Assembly (NCBI RefSeq): GCF_026385485.1
Contig: NZ_JANIDX010000006.1
Location: 145,850 to 209,849, forward strand
Length of the DNA stretch: 64,000 nt
Direction: 5' to 3'
DNA from: Bombella pollinis
GTDB taxonomy: Bacteria > Pseudomonadota > Alphaproteobacteria > Acetobacterales > Acetobacteraceae
Position numbers and translations under genes: made by a program. The notes under the pieces are model-generated. The model searched no databases. It was not told the DNA's origin and was given only the letters and a program-made list of their open reading frames with translations. Below are positions 42,892 through 52,999 of this stretch, in pieces. Position 1 is the first letter of the stretch. Each line of letters opens with the position of its first letter.

Positions 42892-44103
42892 TTAAGGCGT
42901 GGCCCGGGCCTGTCTTTGCCGCTCACTTTGGGTTTTAAGCTGCCCACAAGCGGCGAGAATATCCTTCCCGCGCGGCATACGGATGGGGGCTGCATAGCCT
43001 GCATCCATCACAATTTGGGCAAAACTAGCCAAACGCTCCCTCGTAGAGGGGCGGAACTCCGACCCCGGCCAAGGGTTAAAGGGGATGAGATTCACCTTGG
43101 CAGGCAACCCACGGATGAGCCGTACTAACTCCCGCGCTTCGGCATCGCTATCATTGACATCGCGGATCATGATATATTCAAAGGTGATGCGGCGGGAGTT
43201 CGAGGCTGCAGGATAACGATGGCATGCCGCGATAAGCTCCTCAATCGGGTATTTTCGGTTCAACGGGACAAGTTGATCGCGAAGGTCATTGCGGACAGCA
43301 TGAAGGGAGATGGCAAGGTTAATCCCCAGCTCATCCCCACAGCGATCCATCATCGGCACCACGCCGGAGGTTGAGAGCGTAATGCGCCGGCGGGAGAGGG
43401 CGATGCCTTCCCCATCCATGATGATTTTCATCGCTTTGGCAACATTCTCATAATTATAAAGCGGCTCGCCCATACCCATCAGCACAATGGTGGAGAGCAG
43501 ACGCGGCGTGTCCCCTTTGGGGCTGGGCCATTCCCCATAACTATCCCGTGCGGCCATAAATTGCCCGACAATTTCCGCCGCTCCCAAATTACGGACGAGC
43601 TTTTGCGTCCCTGTATGGCAAAAGCTGCAAGAGAGCGTGCATCCCACTTGGGAGGAAATACACACCGCACCACGGTCCTCGCGCCGGTCGGGGATGTAAA
43701 CCGTCTCGGCCTCTTGCCCATCACGGAAGCGAAAGAGAAACTTACGCGTATCGTCCTTGGAGGTCTGCTGAGTCGTCACGCTGGGGCGACCGACGATGAA
43801 ATGCTGCTCCAACTTCGCTTGCAGGGGCTTGGCAATGGTGGACATGCGGGAGAAATCCGTCACACCTTGATGATATATCCAATGCCAAAGCTGTTTAGCG
43901 CGGAAGGGTTTCTCCCCAATCTCGACCAGCACGTCTGCCAGCTCCTCCCGTGAGAGGCCAACAAGCTCGCGGCGGCCATCTTCTGTGATGGGGGTAGGCG
44001 GGGCAAAGAGAGCGGATTTGGCCTCGATGCGTTTGCGCTCACTCTCATTGAGGGCAGCGACAGCATCAGAGGCAAGCGGGGAGGAGGGGGCCGGGTGAGT
44101 CAT
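42892..44103 (-). CDS. rlmN: 23S rRNA/tRNA adenine-C2 methyltransferase RlmN
   Basis: Radical-SAM enzyme that methylates A2503 of 23S rRNA and A37 of some tRNAs. The cluster motif CTLSCSFCHTG (C-x3-C-x2-C) lies near residues 153-163. VLMGMGEPLYNYENV, ITLSTSGVVPMM and NLAISLHAVRNDLRDQLVP are family-specific, and the C-terminal cysteine of the mechanism is in DILAACGQL. The N-terminal domain includes FRAKQLWHWIYHQG. It stands 63 bases after tlyA and about 100 bases before argG. Confidence 0.97.
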   Translation of the reverse strand: MTHPAPSSPLASDAVAALNESERKRIEAKSALFAPPTPITEDGRRELVGLSREELADVLVEIGEKPFRAKQLWHWIYHQGVTDFSRMSTIAKPLQAKLEQHFIVGRPSVTTQQTSKDDTRKFLFRFRDGQEAETVYIPDRREDRGAVCISSQVGCTLSCSFCHTGTQKLVRNLGAAEIVGQFMAARDSYGEWPSPKGDTPRLLSTIVLMGMGEPLYNYENVAKAMKIIMDGEGIALSRRRITLSTSGVVPMMDRCGDELGINLAISLHAVRNDLRDQLVPLNRKYPIEELIAACHRYPAASNSRRITFEYIMIRDVNDSDAEARELVRLIRGLPAKVNLIPFNPWPGSEFRPSTRERLASFAQIVMDAGYAAPIRMPRGKDILAACGQLKTQSERQRQARATP

Positions 44104-44166
44104 GGTGGTGGCTCATAACATGGAGGGGCCGGAAAGGGCCAGATAATTGACGGGGAGTCGGGCGGT

Positions 44167-44919
44167 TTAGCCTGCCTTTTTACGGGCAGCGATGAGGAAC
44201 TCTTTATTCCCCTCCGGCCCAGTGATGGGGCTTGGGACAAGGCCTAGAATCGTCCAACCGGGGAGGGCAGCAAACCAAGTGTGAATCTCTTGGCACACGC
44301 GCTCATGCACCGCCGGGTCTCGCACAACCCCTTTAGGGCCAACATCCGCACGCCCGGCCTCAAATTGCGGTTTGATGAGCGCAACAGCCCATGCGCCGGG
44401 TTTGGCCATCTCTAAGGCTGGGGCAAGCACGGTTTTGAGGCTAATAAAGCTGGCATCGCAAACGATAATATCCGGGGCCTCTGGGATATGCTCTTTGCTG
44501 AGATGACGGGCATTGGTTTTCTCCAACACTACAACACGCTCATCAGAGCGGATTTTCCAAGCGAGTTGGCCATGGCCTACATCAACAGCATAAACACGCG
44601 CCGCCCCATTTTGGAGCAGAACATCAGTAAATCCACCCGTTGAGGCCCCTACATCAACGGCGATTTTCCCCTCTGTGGAGAGGGGGAAATGCTCCAAGGC
44701 GTGTGCTAATTTCAGCCCCCCGCGCGAGACCCATGGATGGTCCTGCCCTTTAAGGGTTAAAGCCATATCTTCGGGGAGTTGGTCTCCCGCTTTTTTGACA
44801 GGCTTATCCCCGTGTGGCCCTGCATAGACCAACCCGGCCATGATGAGGGCTTGCGCGCGGCTGCGTGTTTCCACCAATCCTCGCTCAACAAGGAGTTGGT
44901 CGGCACGGCGTTTGGCCAT
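44167..44919 (-). CDS. tlyA: TlyA family rRNA 2'-O-methyltransferase
   Basis: A 250-residue protein with an N-terminal S4 RNA-binding domain (RRADQLLVERGLVETRSRAQ) and an FtsJ-like SAM-binding domain (about 60-245). The SAM motif is VDVGASTGGFTDVLLQNGA, with conserved HPWVSRGGLKLAHAL, VCDASFISL and ALIKPQFEAGR. The family methylates ribose positions in 16S and/or 23S rRNA; some members were annotated as haemolysins. The start shares one base with the dxs stop. Confidence 0.92.
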   Translation of the reverse strand: MAKRRADQLLVERGLVETRSRAQALIMAGLVYAGPHGDKPVKKAGDQLPEDMALTLKGQDHPWVSRGGLKLAHALEHFPLSTEGKIAVDVGASTGGFTDVLLQNGAARVYAVDVGHGQLAWKIRSDERVVVLEKTNARHLSKEHIPEAPDIIVCDASFISLKTVLAPALEMAKPGAWAVALIKPQFEAGRADVGPKGVVRDPAVHERVCQEIHTWFAALPGWTILGLVPSPITGPEGNKEFLIAARKKAG

Positions 44920-46877
44920 TAAGCTTTGGCCTTCCCAGCGAGAGCGTGGCGTGCCAGCTCAGCAATGTGATGAGCTGTAAGACCAGCTTCTTCATATTGG
45001 GCCTCAGGCGTGTTGTGGTCGATCCATGTATCAGGCAACGCCATAGGGCGGAAGCGTACATGGTCTAGCAACCCCGTTGCGGCGAGATGCTCCACCACCT
45101 GCGTACTGAAGCCACCGGGCGCGCCTTCCTCTAATGTGAGGAATACTTTATGTTGGCGGGCGAGGGCCTCAATTAAGGCACCATCAACGGGCTTAGCAAA
45201 ACGAGCATCCGCTACGGTAACCGCAATCCCTTCCGCAGCGAGTGTATCAGCGGCTTTAAGAGCCTCTTGCAAACGTGTGCCGAGGGAGAGAATGGCCACA
45301 CCTTCCCCCTCAGAGGCACGAACAATGCGCCCCTTGCCGATGTCTAAAATCTGGCCTTCCTCTGGGAGGTCTAGCCCTAAGCCGGCACCACGCGGGTAGC
45401 GTAGGGCAATCGGCCCGCTATCATGCGCCCATGCGGTGGCTGTCATATGCAAAAGCTCCACCTCATCAGAGGGGGCCATGACAGTCATATTAGGCAGGCA
45501 ACAGAGGTAATTGAGGTCGAAAGACCCGGCATGGGTTGCCCCATCCGCACCGACTAGCCCAGCACGGTCCACCGCAAAACGGACTGGAAGATTCTGCAAG
45601 GCGACATCATGCATGACTTGGTCATAAGCACGTTGGAGGAAGGTGGAATAAATGGCACAGAAAGGCCGCATCCCCTCGCTAGCCATACCCGCAGCAAATG
45701 TGACAGCGTGTTGCTCTGCAATGCCGACATCAAAATAACGCTCTGGATAATGCTGGGCCATTTTGTCGAGCCCCGTGCCAGAGGGCATAGCCGCTGTAAT
45801 GGCTACAACCTTCTCATCCTGCTTGGCACGATGCAGCAACTCGCGGGAGAAGATATTGGTATAAGATGGCGGGCCAGCAGGGCCTTTTTTCTGCTCACCT
45901 GTCTCGACATTAAAGCGGGAAACCGCATGATATTTATCACCAGCGGACTCGGCAGGCTTATACCCACGCCCCTTTTCTGTGATGACATGAAGGAGGACCG
46001 GCCCTTTATTCTCGGCATCGCGAAGATTGCGTAAAATCGGGACAAGTTGGTTCATGTCATGGCCATCAACAGGGCCGACATAATAAAAACCAAGCTCCTC
46101 AAACAGCGTGCCGCCCGTAATCATACCACGGGCATATTCTTCCGCACGTTTCGCGGTCCGCTCAATGCTGGAGGGGAGGCGTTTGGCAAGCTTACCGGCT
46201 AAATCCCGCAAGGTGAGGAAGCGGCGGGAGGACATGAGCCGGGTCAGATAATTGGACATTGCCCCAACAGGAGGCGCAATGGACATCTCATTATCATTGA
46301 GGATGACAATGAGACGCTCTGCCCCTTTGCCCCCCATAGCCCCGGCATTATTCATGGCTTCATAAGCCATACCGGCGGAGATAGAGCCATCCCCGATGAT
46401 GGAAATAACATTCCGCTCCCGATAAGCGGGATGATCCTCTGCATAAAGATGATGAGCCACAGCCATCCCTAGCCCTGCGGAGATGGAGGTGGAGGAATGT
46501 GCTGCACCAAAGGGATCGTAAGGGCTTTCGGAGCGGCGGGTAAAACCGGACAAACCACCCGGCTGGCGCAGAGTGCGGATTTGCGGCCGCCGCCCTGTGA
46601 GAATCTTATGTGGATAAGCTTGGTGGCCAACATCCCAGATGATGCGGTCATCGGGCGTGTTAAACACAGCATGGAGAGCCACAGTTAGCTCAACCACACC
46701 AAGGGAGGCCCCTAAATGCCCCCCTGTGGTGGAGACGGCGTTAATCGTCTCCGACCGTAACTCCTCAGCTAATGTGCGGAGCTGCTCGGTGGAGAGATTC
46801 TTCATGTCCGCCGGTGTGTTTACCCGGTCCAAAAGAGGATAACGGCCCATGGTCGGAATGGAGGAAGACATGCTCAT
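44919..46877 (-). CDS. dxs: 1-deoxy-D-xylulose-5-phosphate synthase
   Basis: Thiamine-diphosphate enzyme that joins pyruvate and glyceraldehyde 3-phosphate, the first step of the MEP isoprenoid pathway. The thiamine motif IGDGSISAGMAYEAMNNAG is near residues 163-181; HLGASLGVVELTVALH and DVGIAEQHAVTFAAGMA (the transketolase centre) are intact. At 652 residues it is full length. It lies 6 bases after ispA, so both isoprenoid genes share a transcript with xseB, an order conserved among proteobacteria. Confidence 0.97.
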   Translation of the reverse strand: MSMSSSIPTMGRYPLLDRVNTPADMKNLSTEQLRTLAEELRSETINAVSTTGGHLGASLGVVELTVALHAVFNTPDDRIIWDVGHQAYPHKILTGRRPQIRTLRQPGGLSGFTRRSESPYDPFGAAHSSTSISAGLGMAVAHHLYAEDHPAYRERNVISIIGDGSISAGMAYEAMNNAGAMGGKGAERLIVILNDNEMSIAPPVGAMSNYLTRLMSSRRFLTLRDLAGKLAKRLPSSIERTAKRAEEYARGMITGGTLFEELGFYYVGPVDGHDMNQLVPILRNLRDAENKGPVLLHVITEKGRGYKPAESAGDKYHAVSRFNVETGEQKKGPAGPPSYTNIFSRELLHRAKQDEKVVAITAAMPSGTGLDKMAQHYPERYFDVGIAEQHAVTFAAGMASEGMRPFCAIYSTFLQRAYDQVMHDVALQNLPVRFAVDRAGLVGADGATHAGSFDLNYLCCLPNMTVMAPSDEVELLHMTATAWAHDSGPIALRYPRGAGLGLDLPEEGQILDIGKGRIVRASEGEGVAILSLGTRLQEALKAADTLAAEGIAVTVADARFAKPVDGALIEALARQHKVFLTLEEGAPGGFSTQVVEHLAATGLLDHVRFRPMALPDTWIDHNTPEAQYEEAGLTAHHIAELARHALAGKAKA

Positions 46878-46883
46878 GGACGA

Positions 46884-47792
46884 TTAATTCCTGCGTTCGA
46901 TAAAATAGGCAGCAAGGGCGCGGAGTGTATCAGCTTGCGGGCCAAAGGAGGAGAGAGCCTGGCGGGCTTGCTCGCTGAGACGGTGGGCTTCTTTACGTGC
47001 CCCTTCAATACCTAATAAAGCCACATAGTTGGATTTGCAGGCATCTTCATCTTTACCAGCGGTTTTGCCAAGCTCTTCCGTACTGGCGGTGGTATCAAGA
47101 ATATCATCAGCGACTTGGAAGGCTGTCCCTAAATCCGCCCCATAGCGGATGATGGCCTTACGCTGTGGGTCATTAGCAGCAAGACCGGCTAAAATCGCCC
47201 CCGCTTCAGCAGAATAGCGGATGAGTGCACCGGTCTTCATAGCATGGAGGCGTTGGACCTGCTCTAGCGGGAGGGCCTTGCCTTCCCCACGAATATCAAT
47301 GACCTGGCCCCCAACCATCCCAGCACTGCCAGAGGCACGCGCAAGGGCGAGGGCAAGGTCAGCGCGGATGGCAGGGTCTGGGCTGGTAGCAGGCTCTAAA
47401 AGAACCTCAAACGCGCTAGTCTGCAAAGCATCGCCAGCGAGGATCGCGAACGCCTCATTAAACTTTTTATGTGTAGAAGGTTGGCCCCGGCGAAGGTCAT
47501 CATCATCCATGGCGGGGAGGTCGTCATGGACGAGGGAATAAGCATGGAGGAACTCTACAGAGGCCGCAACGCGCAAGGCTGCCTCACGCGATGCCCCAAA
47601 AAGGGCGGCTGTTTCTAATACTAAGAAGCCCCTCAGGCGTTTCCCCCCATTAAGGGCCGCATAGCGCATGGCCTCAATGAGCAAGGATTCATCACCCGGC
47701 ACAGGAGGGAGGAGCGCATCAATGCTGGCCTCAATATCCCGACAGGCCAAGCGTAAAGCATCCTTGAGAGGGAGGGCGTGGCTATCGGTCAT
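46884..47792 (-). CDS. ispA: Polyprenyl synthase (farnesyl/geranyl diphosphate synthase)
   Basis: Condenses isopentenyl diphosphate with allylic diphosphates. Both Asp-rich motifs are present: HDDLPAMDDDDLRRG and QVADDILDTTAS. GGKRLRGFLVLETAALF and YSLVHDDLPAMD are family blocks. I choose the start at 47792 (302 aa), with AAGGAGACC upstream. An in-frame ATG at 48089 would add 99 residues that overlap xseB and do not resemble the family. It overlaps neither neighbour; the gap to xseB is 49 bases. Confidence 0.95.
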   Translation of the reverse strand: MTDSHALPLKDALRLACRDIEASIDALLPPVPGDESLLIEAMRYAALNGGKRLRGFLVLETAALFGASREAALRVAASVEFLHAYSLVHDDLPAMDDDDLRRGQPSTHKKFNEAFAILAGDALQTSAFEVLLEPATSPDPAIRADLALALARASGSAGMVGGQVIDIRGEGKALPLEQVQRLHAMKTGALIRYSAEAGAILAGLAANDPQRKAIIRYGADLGTAFQVADDILDTTASTEELGKTAGKDEDACKSNYVALLGIEGARKEAHRLSEQARQALSSFGPQADTLRALAAYFIERRN

Positions 47793-47841
47793 TGGGGGGT
47801 CTCCTTGATGTGGGGCATGGTGGTATAGATAGGCTGCATCA

Positions 47842-48204
47842 TTAGAAGGGAATCTCATCATCTGGGCCAGCCTTAGAGTCCCAATGGTCATCTCGTGATG
47901 TAGGAGAGGGGGCGGCAGCCTTTTTCTTACGAGGGGCGGCGGCTGGTTTTTCTGTAGGGTCAAAACTGTCCTCAGAGAGGGAACCATCCGCTTTTTGGAC
48001 GATGGCCTTAACGCGCATTTCTGCCTCGGCAAGCCGTTCTTCACAATGGCGGCGTAGGGCGGCACCGCGCTCATAAGCAGAGATGGCATCTTCCAACTTC
48101 ATCTGCCCTGTTTCTAACCCACGTACAATCTGCTCAAGCTCGGCAAGGGCCGCCTCAAAGGAGAGTTGACGGAGCGGTGTAGTGTTTTGTTTAGCAGATG
48201 TCAT
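47842..48204 (-). CDS. xseB: Exodeoxyribonuclease VII small subunit
   Basis: Small subunit that binds XseA to form exonuclease VII, which degrades single-stranded DNA. The core helix pair LSFEAALAELEQIVRGLETGQMKLEDAISAYERG is diagnostic. The remaining C-terminal half (about 75-120) is a Lys/Ala/Pro-rich tail, longer than in the roughly 80-residue typical protein. The start at 48204 (120 aa) is the nearest ATG before the family N-terminus; one at 48258 would add 18 residues. First gene of the xseB-ispA-dxs block. Confidence 0.92.
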   Translation of the reverse strand: MTSAKQNTTPLRQLSFEAALAELEQIVRGLETGQMKLEDAISAYERGAALRRHCEERLAEAEMRVKAIVQKADGSLSEDSFDPTEKPAAAPRKKKAAAPSPTSRDDHWDSKAGPDDEIPF

Positions 48205-48395
48205 AAAGCGGGGCACGACTATCCAAGTAGGGTTCAGAGCATGAAACTTATAGGCCATTACAGGGATATGGAGATTTTTTCCACCCCTGTTCCTCGTTGT
48301 TTAGCAAGATCACAGACTGTTTGATATATGCGGGCATGATAATGCGTGATGGGGGGGCTTTGGCAAGACTTAAGAGCGTTTTATTTTACGATAGG

Positions 48396-49736
48396 TTAAA
48401 AACGACCTTGCAAAACCATATAGCACAAGAACGCGCCATCCAGCCCCCAGATGATAGGTGGTAACGTACGAGCCTTCCCTTTTATAAGGGCCGTTGCGGT
48501 GTAAAGCAGCATCCCACAGGCTAAAGAGAGCATAAAATTACCCGTTACAACGGTGATAAGCAGCATACAAAGTGGTGGAAATGCGTCCTCCATGGCGGAG
48601 GGAAGGTCTCTTAAATGGCTCAACATCATGATGCCGACAAAAACAAGTACAGGGGCTGTGGCTATGGCAGGGATAGCGGTTAGGAGTGGCCAGAATACGC
48701 AAGAAGCAGCAAATAGAATAGCCACAATGAGCGCACTTAGACCTGTGCGTCCGCCAGCCTCAGCCCCTGTTAAGCTTTCCAAATAAGCAGAGACGGTGCA
48801 GGTCCCTAACAAGGCCCCTATAACGCTTGCCGCTCCATCAGCAGTAAAGGCGCGTGGGTCAAGATCTGGATGTTCTTTTGTGCCGGATAACCCGGCATGA
48901 CGGGTGACAGTGAGCATTGTGCCCGTAGCATCAAAGAAATCACTCAGGAGGACATATAGTGTAATGGGTAGAACCAACCCTAAATGCTGGAAAAAATCTT
49001 TAAAATCAAAAGGAAAGAGAAGATGACGTGGGTAATGGGGCCAGTCTAATATATGGGGCGGTAAGTGGGTCAGTGTGCGCCCATCCATACCGGGGACGAC
49101 CATCCCTATTAGGGTAAGACCTGCCATAGTAAGGAGTAACCCCGCCGGAATGCGTAATAATTGGAGGAGGAGGCAGAGTAAAATCCCCATTAAAGCGAGG
49201 ATGACGGAAGGATGAGCAAGTGAGGCAAAGCTAAGCCCGCTGGGGGAAGGAATGGCTATACCGGCCTCAATTAAGCCAATTCGTGCAATAAAAGCTCCAA
49301 TAGCGACTTGAATCCCCAATATAATACTGGTTGGAAAACTATGTATAATCGTCAGGCGTAATTTTGTGATGGATAAGAGCGTAAAGCACAGCCCACTAAA
49401 GAGAACAATGGTAAAGGCTGTAGCAGGATTAACATGCGCTTGTTGAACAATAACTTGCGCAAAGAGGACATTACTGCTCATAGCCGGAGCGAGGGCTAAG
49501 GGAAGTCGTGCCCATAGAGCCATGATGAGCGTCCCTGCCACAGCCCCCGCAATGGTTGTCATGACCATATCATGGCGAGCGAGCCCCGCCGCGGCGAGAA
49601 CAGCCGGATTGACGGCCATAATATACGCCATAGAGCCAAAAATAGTTAGCCCGGCTATAATCTCCCGCGAGATGGTAGAGTGTCGCTGCGTGATGTGGAA
49701 AAAGCGATCAAGATGGGATCGTAACACAGGCATCAC
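48396..49736 (-). CDS. NCS2-family purine permease (AzgA/GhxP type)
   Basis: A 446-residue inner-membrane transporter with about 13-14 predicted membrane segments. STISREIIAGLTIFGSMAYIMAVNP at the N-terminus, APAMSSNVLFAQ and FFDATGTMLTVTRHAGL are typical of the AzgA-like hypoxanthine/guanine/adenine branch of the NCS2 family, which couples uptake to protons. The exact substrate cannot be decided. The gene is separated from xseB by a gap of about 190 bases and follows the glycosyltransferase gene by 20 bases. Confidence 0.87.
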   Translation of the reverse strand: MMPVLRSHLDRFFHITQRHSTISREIIAGLTIFGSMAYIMAVNPAVLAAAGLARHDMVMTTIAGAVAGTLIMALWARLPLALAPAMSSNVLFAQVIVQQAHVNPATAFTIVLFSGLCFTLLSITKLRLTIIHSFPTSIILGIQVAIGAFIARIGLIEAGIAIPSPSGLSFASLAHPSVILALMGILLCLLLQLLRIPAGLLLTMAGLTLIGMVVPGMDGRTLTHLPPHILDWPHYPRHLLFPFDFKDFFQHLGLVLPITLYVLLSDFFDATGTMLTVTRHAGLSGTKEHPDLDPRAFTADGAASVIGALLGTCTVSAYLESLTGAEAGGRTGLSALIVAILFAASCVFWPLLTAIPAIATAPVLVFVGIMMLSHLRDLPSAMEDAFPPLCMLLITVVTGNFMLSLACGMLLYTATALIKGKARTLPPIIWGLDGAFLCYMVLQGRF

Positions 49737-49756
49737 TCCAGCGCAGTAGGGTCAGG

Positions 49757-51142
49757 TTACGAGCGTGTCCCGTTATGGAAAAGCCGATACATTAATGGCG
49801 AGAACAGGCTGCGTGCCTCTTGCGCGGGAAGTTGAGCATAAATCGCCCCAATGACAGAAGGCGAGAGCCAGCGGCTATGATAAATGGCCGCTTTTAGCCC
49901 AGCGGCACTCATCCCATAAGCAAGGAAATGTTGGAAGGCGGAGTCTACCTTATCTGGCATGGGCGGTTGAGGCAGTGGTTTTAAGGTAAAGTGCTGAGAG
50001 GAATCCCCCAATAATGCCTGCCCGGTAGAGCGGAGTCGCAGCCTCATATTTTCGCCTTGTGGTGTTAGCTCTAAGGCTATGCACGCCAGCAATGAGGAGG
50101 GATGAAGGGCATGCGGTGCAGCAACAGGTATGTAAGGCAGAGGTGAGAGCGCATCTGCATAAAGCCATGCGATATTTGGGGTATCTAGATTTTGAAGCAG
50201 TTGTAGCGGTATGAGGTCAGTCTCGGTAAGGAGTTCTTCTTTGTTATAGAGCCGAATAATATGCTGCTTTGTATGGAGGGCTAGCACAGTCTCTCCACAG
50301 CATAGTTGAAAGCGGGCCAACATAGGCGGTGTTTTAGTTTTAGACGAAGGGTTGTGAGAGGCTTTTAGCTCGTCTTGATTTTGGAGGGCGTAGCACTCTC
50401 CCGCAATAAGACCCTGTATAAAGCGCGCTGCGATTGTCAGACTTTGTGAGAGATGTTGTTGCCCTTGAGGGAAACTATGTTCGTTGCGGTCAAAATAACG
50501 GCGGGTCTGAGGGGTGTGGCTATTGGCTGCGGCATCATGGAGGATGCGCGCTTTGGACCAATTCGGTGGGGTTTGTAACCGTGCAAAAGGATTAGGAAGT
50601 GTTTGATTAGCCGTGGGGCGGAAAAAATCCCGTGTAACACGATGGTCAGTAAAATTCTCCGCCGCATGGGTAGTAAAGAGCGCACGAGGATGTGGAATAG
50701 GGCCAGTTAAGGATTGGTTATGCCATTTTCCAAGCCCCATAATGCACCAATTTATAGGGATGGATGCGGTTTGAAGAAACGCCTCCGTCCCCATATGCTG
50801 TTCTATATCAGCAAAAAAGGCGGAGAGGGTGCTTTGAGTTGGTAGGAAATATTCATCAATCGCGAGGGGGAGCATCCAATCAAAATGTTCATGCTCGCGT
50901 TGAATAAGGCTGTTGAGCCCTGCCTCACGGCGGTGTAGCGCGTCAGTATCCTGCGCGTCTGTCTCTATAATGCGGATATCATAATGGCGTGCGGCTTGTG
51001 TGAGCAGTTCTCGGCTACCGTCGGTGGAATGGTCATCACATACTAAAAGGGCAGAAAAGCCTAATGCGAGGTGATGTGCCATCCACCAAGGAAGTCTATG
51101 CGCTTCATTATGGATGCAAAGGAGAGCGGCTGTGCGGGGCAT
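49757..51142 (-). CDS. Glycosyltransferase family 2-like protein
   Basis: A 461-residue soluble protein. The N-terminal domain (about 1-200) matches the Glyco_tranf_2_4 type: ALLCIHNEAHRLPWWMAHHLALGF, LVCDDHSTDGSRELL, and LPLAIDEYFLP, where the acidic pair may bind the metal. The C-terminal half (about 270-460) is not recognised; it has repeated short hydrophobic strands and ends in FSPLMYRLFHNGTRS. No signal peptide or membrane segment is seen. The gene starts 3 bases after the lepA stop, likely only a shared transcript. The substrate is unknown; surface polysaccharide is a reasonable guess. Confidence 0.8.
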   Translation of the reverse strand: MPRTAALLCIHNEAHRLPWWMAHHLALGFSALLVCDDHSTDGSRELLTQAARHYDIRIIETDAQDTDALHRREAGLNSLIQREHEHFDWMLPLAIDEYFLPTQSTLSAFFADIEQHMGTEAFLQTASIPINWCIMGLGKWHNQSLTGPIPHPRALFTTHAAENFTDHRVTRDFFRPTANQTLPNPFARLQTPPNWSKARILHDAAANSHTPQTRRYFDRNEHSFPQGQQHLSQSLTIAARFIQGLIAGECYALQNQDELKASHNPSSKTKTPPMLARFQLCCGETVLALHTKQHIIRLYNKEELLTETDLIPLQLLQNLDTPNIAWLYADALSPLPYIPVAAPHALHPSSLLACIALELTPQGENMRLRLRSTGQALLGDSSQHFTLKPLPQPPMPDKVDSAFQHFLAYGMSAAGLKAAIYHSRWLSPSVIGAIYAQLPAQEARSLFSPLMYRLFHNGTRS

Positions 51143-51145
51143 GGG

Positions 51146-52948
51146 CTAATCCATCTTCAAAGCAGCGAGGAAGGCACTTTGTGGGATTTCGACCTTCCCG
51201 AATTGCCGCATACGTTTTTTCCCTTCCTTTTGCTTCTCTAATAATTTGCGCTTACGGGAAATATCACCGCCATAACATTTAGCCGTTACGTCTTTAGACA
51301 ATGCCCCCAAAGTCTCACGCGCAATAACCTTGGAGCCAATAGAGGCTTGGATGGCGATTTTAAAGAGTTGGCGGGGGATGAGGTCCTTCAATTTCGCACA
51401 AATAGCGCGGCCACGGGATTCCGCCACTGTGCGATGGGCGATGAAGGAGAGCGCATCAACGGGCTCATGATTAACAAGGATGGAAATGCGGACGAGGTCG
51501 CTCTCCTCATACCCATCCATTTGATATTCAAAAGAGGCATAACCGCGTGTGAGGGACTTCAACCGGTCATAAAAATCAAACACTACCTCATTGAGCGGTA
51601 GACGATACACCGCCATGGCCCGGTCCCCCACATAGGTGAGGTCTATTTGCACACCGCGCCGCTCGGTACAGAGGGTGAGGACAGAGCCTAAATATTCATC
51701 CCGAACAAGAATAGAGGCTTTAATCCATGGCTCCTCAATATAATCAATCTTGCTGATTTCCGGCATATCAGCGGGGTTATGCAGCTCTTCGACAGAGCCA
51801 TCATTCATGTGCATTTTATAAACAACAGAGGGGGCTGTTGCGATGAGGTCGAGATTAAACTCACGCGAGAGACGTTCTTGGATAATCTCCAAATGCAGCA
51901 AACCGAGGAACCCGCAACGGAAGCCAAACCCCAAAGCGGCCGAAGTCTCTGCCTCAAAATGGAAGGACGCATCATTAAGGCGCAACTTACCCAAGCTTGT
52001 GCGTAGTTTATCAAAATCATCCGCATCGACAGGGAAGAGCCCACACCATACAACGGGGATGGAGGGCTTAAAGCCGGGGAGAGCTTTCTCCGCCGGGCGA
52101 TTATCGAGCGTGATGGTATCGCCGACATTACAATCTGCCACAGTCTTAATCGCGGCATTGATGTAGCCCATCTCCCCCGGCCCTAAGGAGTCCACAGGCT
52201 TCATTTTGGGGAGGAACACACCAACCTGGTCCACATGATAGGTGGCTCCCGTTTGCATCATGCGGATTTTATCGCCGCGTTTCAGCCGCCCTTCCTTAAT
52301 CCGCACGAGGATAATCACACCGAGATAGCTATCATACCAACTATCTACCAATAGCCCTTGCAAAGGGGCTTCCGCATCGCCTTTAGGGGCAGGCAGACGT
52401 TGGACGAGGGCCTCCAAAACGCCCTCAATATTCAAGCCTGTTTTGGCACTAATCTCCACAGCATCATCAGCGGGGATGCCGACAACTTCCTCAATCTGGG
52501 CGCGCACACGCTCTGGCTCTGCCGCGGGGAGGTCAATCTTATTGAGGACGGGGACAATCTCATGGTTAGCATCAATGGCTTGATACACATTGGCGAGTGT
52601 TTGTGCCTCCACCCCTTGGGAGGCATCAACCACCAAAAGCGAGCCTTCACATGCCGCTAAAGAGCGGCTGACCTCATAAGCAAAATCCACATGACCGGGT
52701 GTGTCCATGAGGTTGAGGACGTAAACATTGCCATCCTTTGCCGGGTATGTCAGCCGGACGGTCTGGGCCTTGATGGTAATGCCACGCTCTTGCTCTAGCT
52801 CCATAGAATCAAGAACTTGGCCCTTCATCTCGCGTGCGGTAAGAGCCCCACATGCCTCAATAAGCCGGTCCGCCAAGGTAGATTTACCGTGGTCGATATG
52901 CGCGATGATGGAAAAATTACGAATGAGAGAAAGCGGTGTGTCGGTCAT
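51146..52948 (-). CDS. lepA: Elongation factor 4 (LepA)
   Basis: Ribosome-associated translational GTPase that promotes back-translocation or helps initiation under stress. The G1 motif AHIDHGKSTLADRL, switch sequence QERGITIKAQTVRL, G3 DTPGHVDF and G4 LNKIDLPAA are present. The C-terminal domain specific for LepA is complete and ends KEGKKRMRQFGKVEIPQSAFLAALKMD-like. At 600 residues it is full length. Followed by the glycosyltransferase gene. Confidence 0.97.
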   Translation of the reverse strand: MTDTPLSLIRNFSIIAHIDHGKSTLADRLIEACGALTAREMKGQVLDSMELEQERGITIKAQTVRLTYPAKDGNVYVLNLMDTPGHVDFAYEVSRSLAACEGSLLVVDASQGVEAQTLANVYQAIDANHEIVPVLNKIDLPAAEPERVRAQIEEVVGIPADDAVEISAKTGLNIEGVLEALVQRLPAPKGDAEAPLQGLLVDSWYDSYLGVIILVRIKEGRLKRGDKIRMMQTGATYHVDQVGVFLPKMKPVDSLGPGEMGYINAAIKTVADCNVGDTITLDNRPAEKALPGFKPSIPVVWCGLFPVDADDFDKLRTSLGKLRLNDASFHFEAETSAALGFGFRCGFLGLLHLEIIQERLSREFNLDLIATAPSVVYKMHMNDGSVEELHNPADMPEISKIDYIEEPWIKASILVRDEYLGSVLTLCTERRGVQIDLTYVGDRAMAVYRLPLNEVVFDFYDRLKSLTRGYASFEYQMDGYEESDLVRISILVNHEPVDALSFIAHRTVAESRGRAICAKLKDLIPRQLFKIAIQASIGSKVIARETLGALSKDVTAKCYGGDISRKRKLLEKQKEGKKRMRQFGKVEIPQSAFLAALKMD

Positions 52949-52999
52949 GACGCCCTAATTAGGTGATTTGGAGGCTTCTGTCAGCATTAAAGGGAGGGG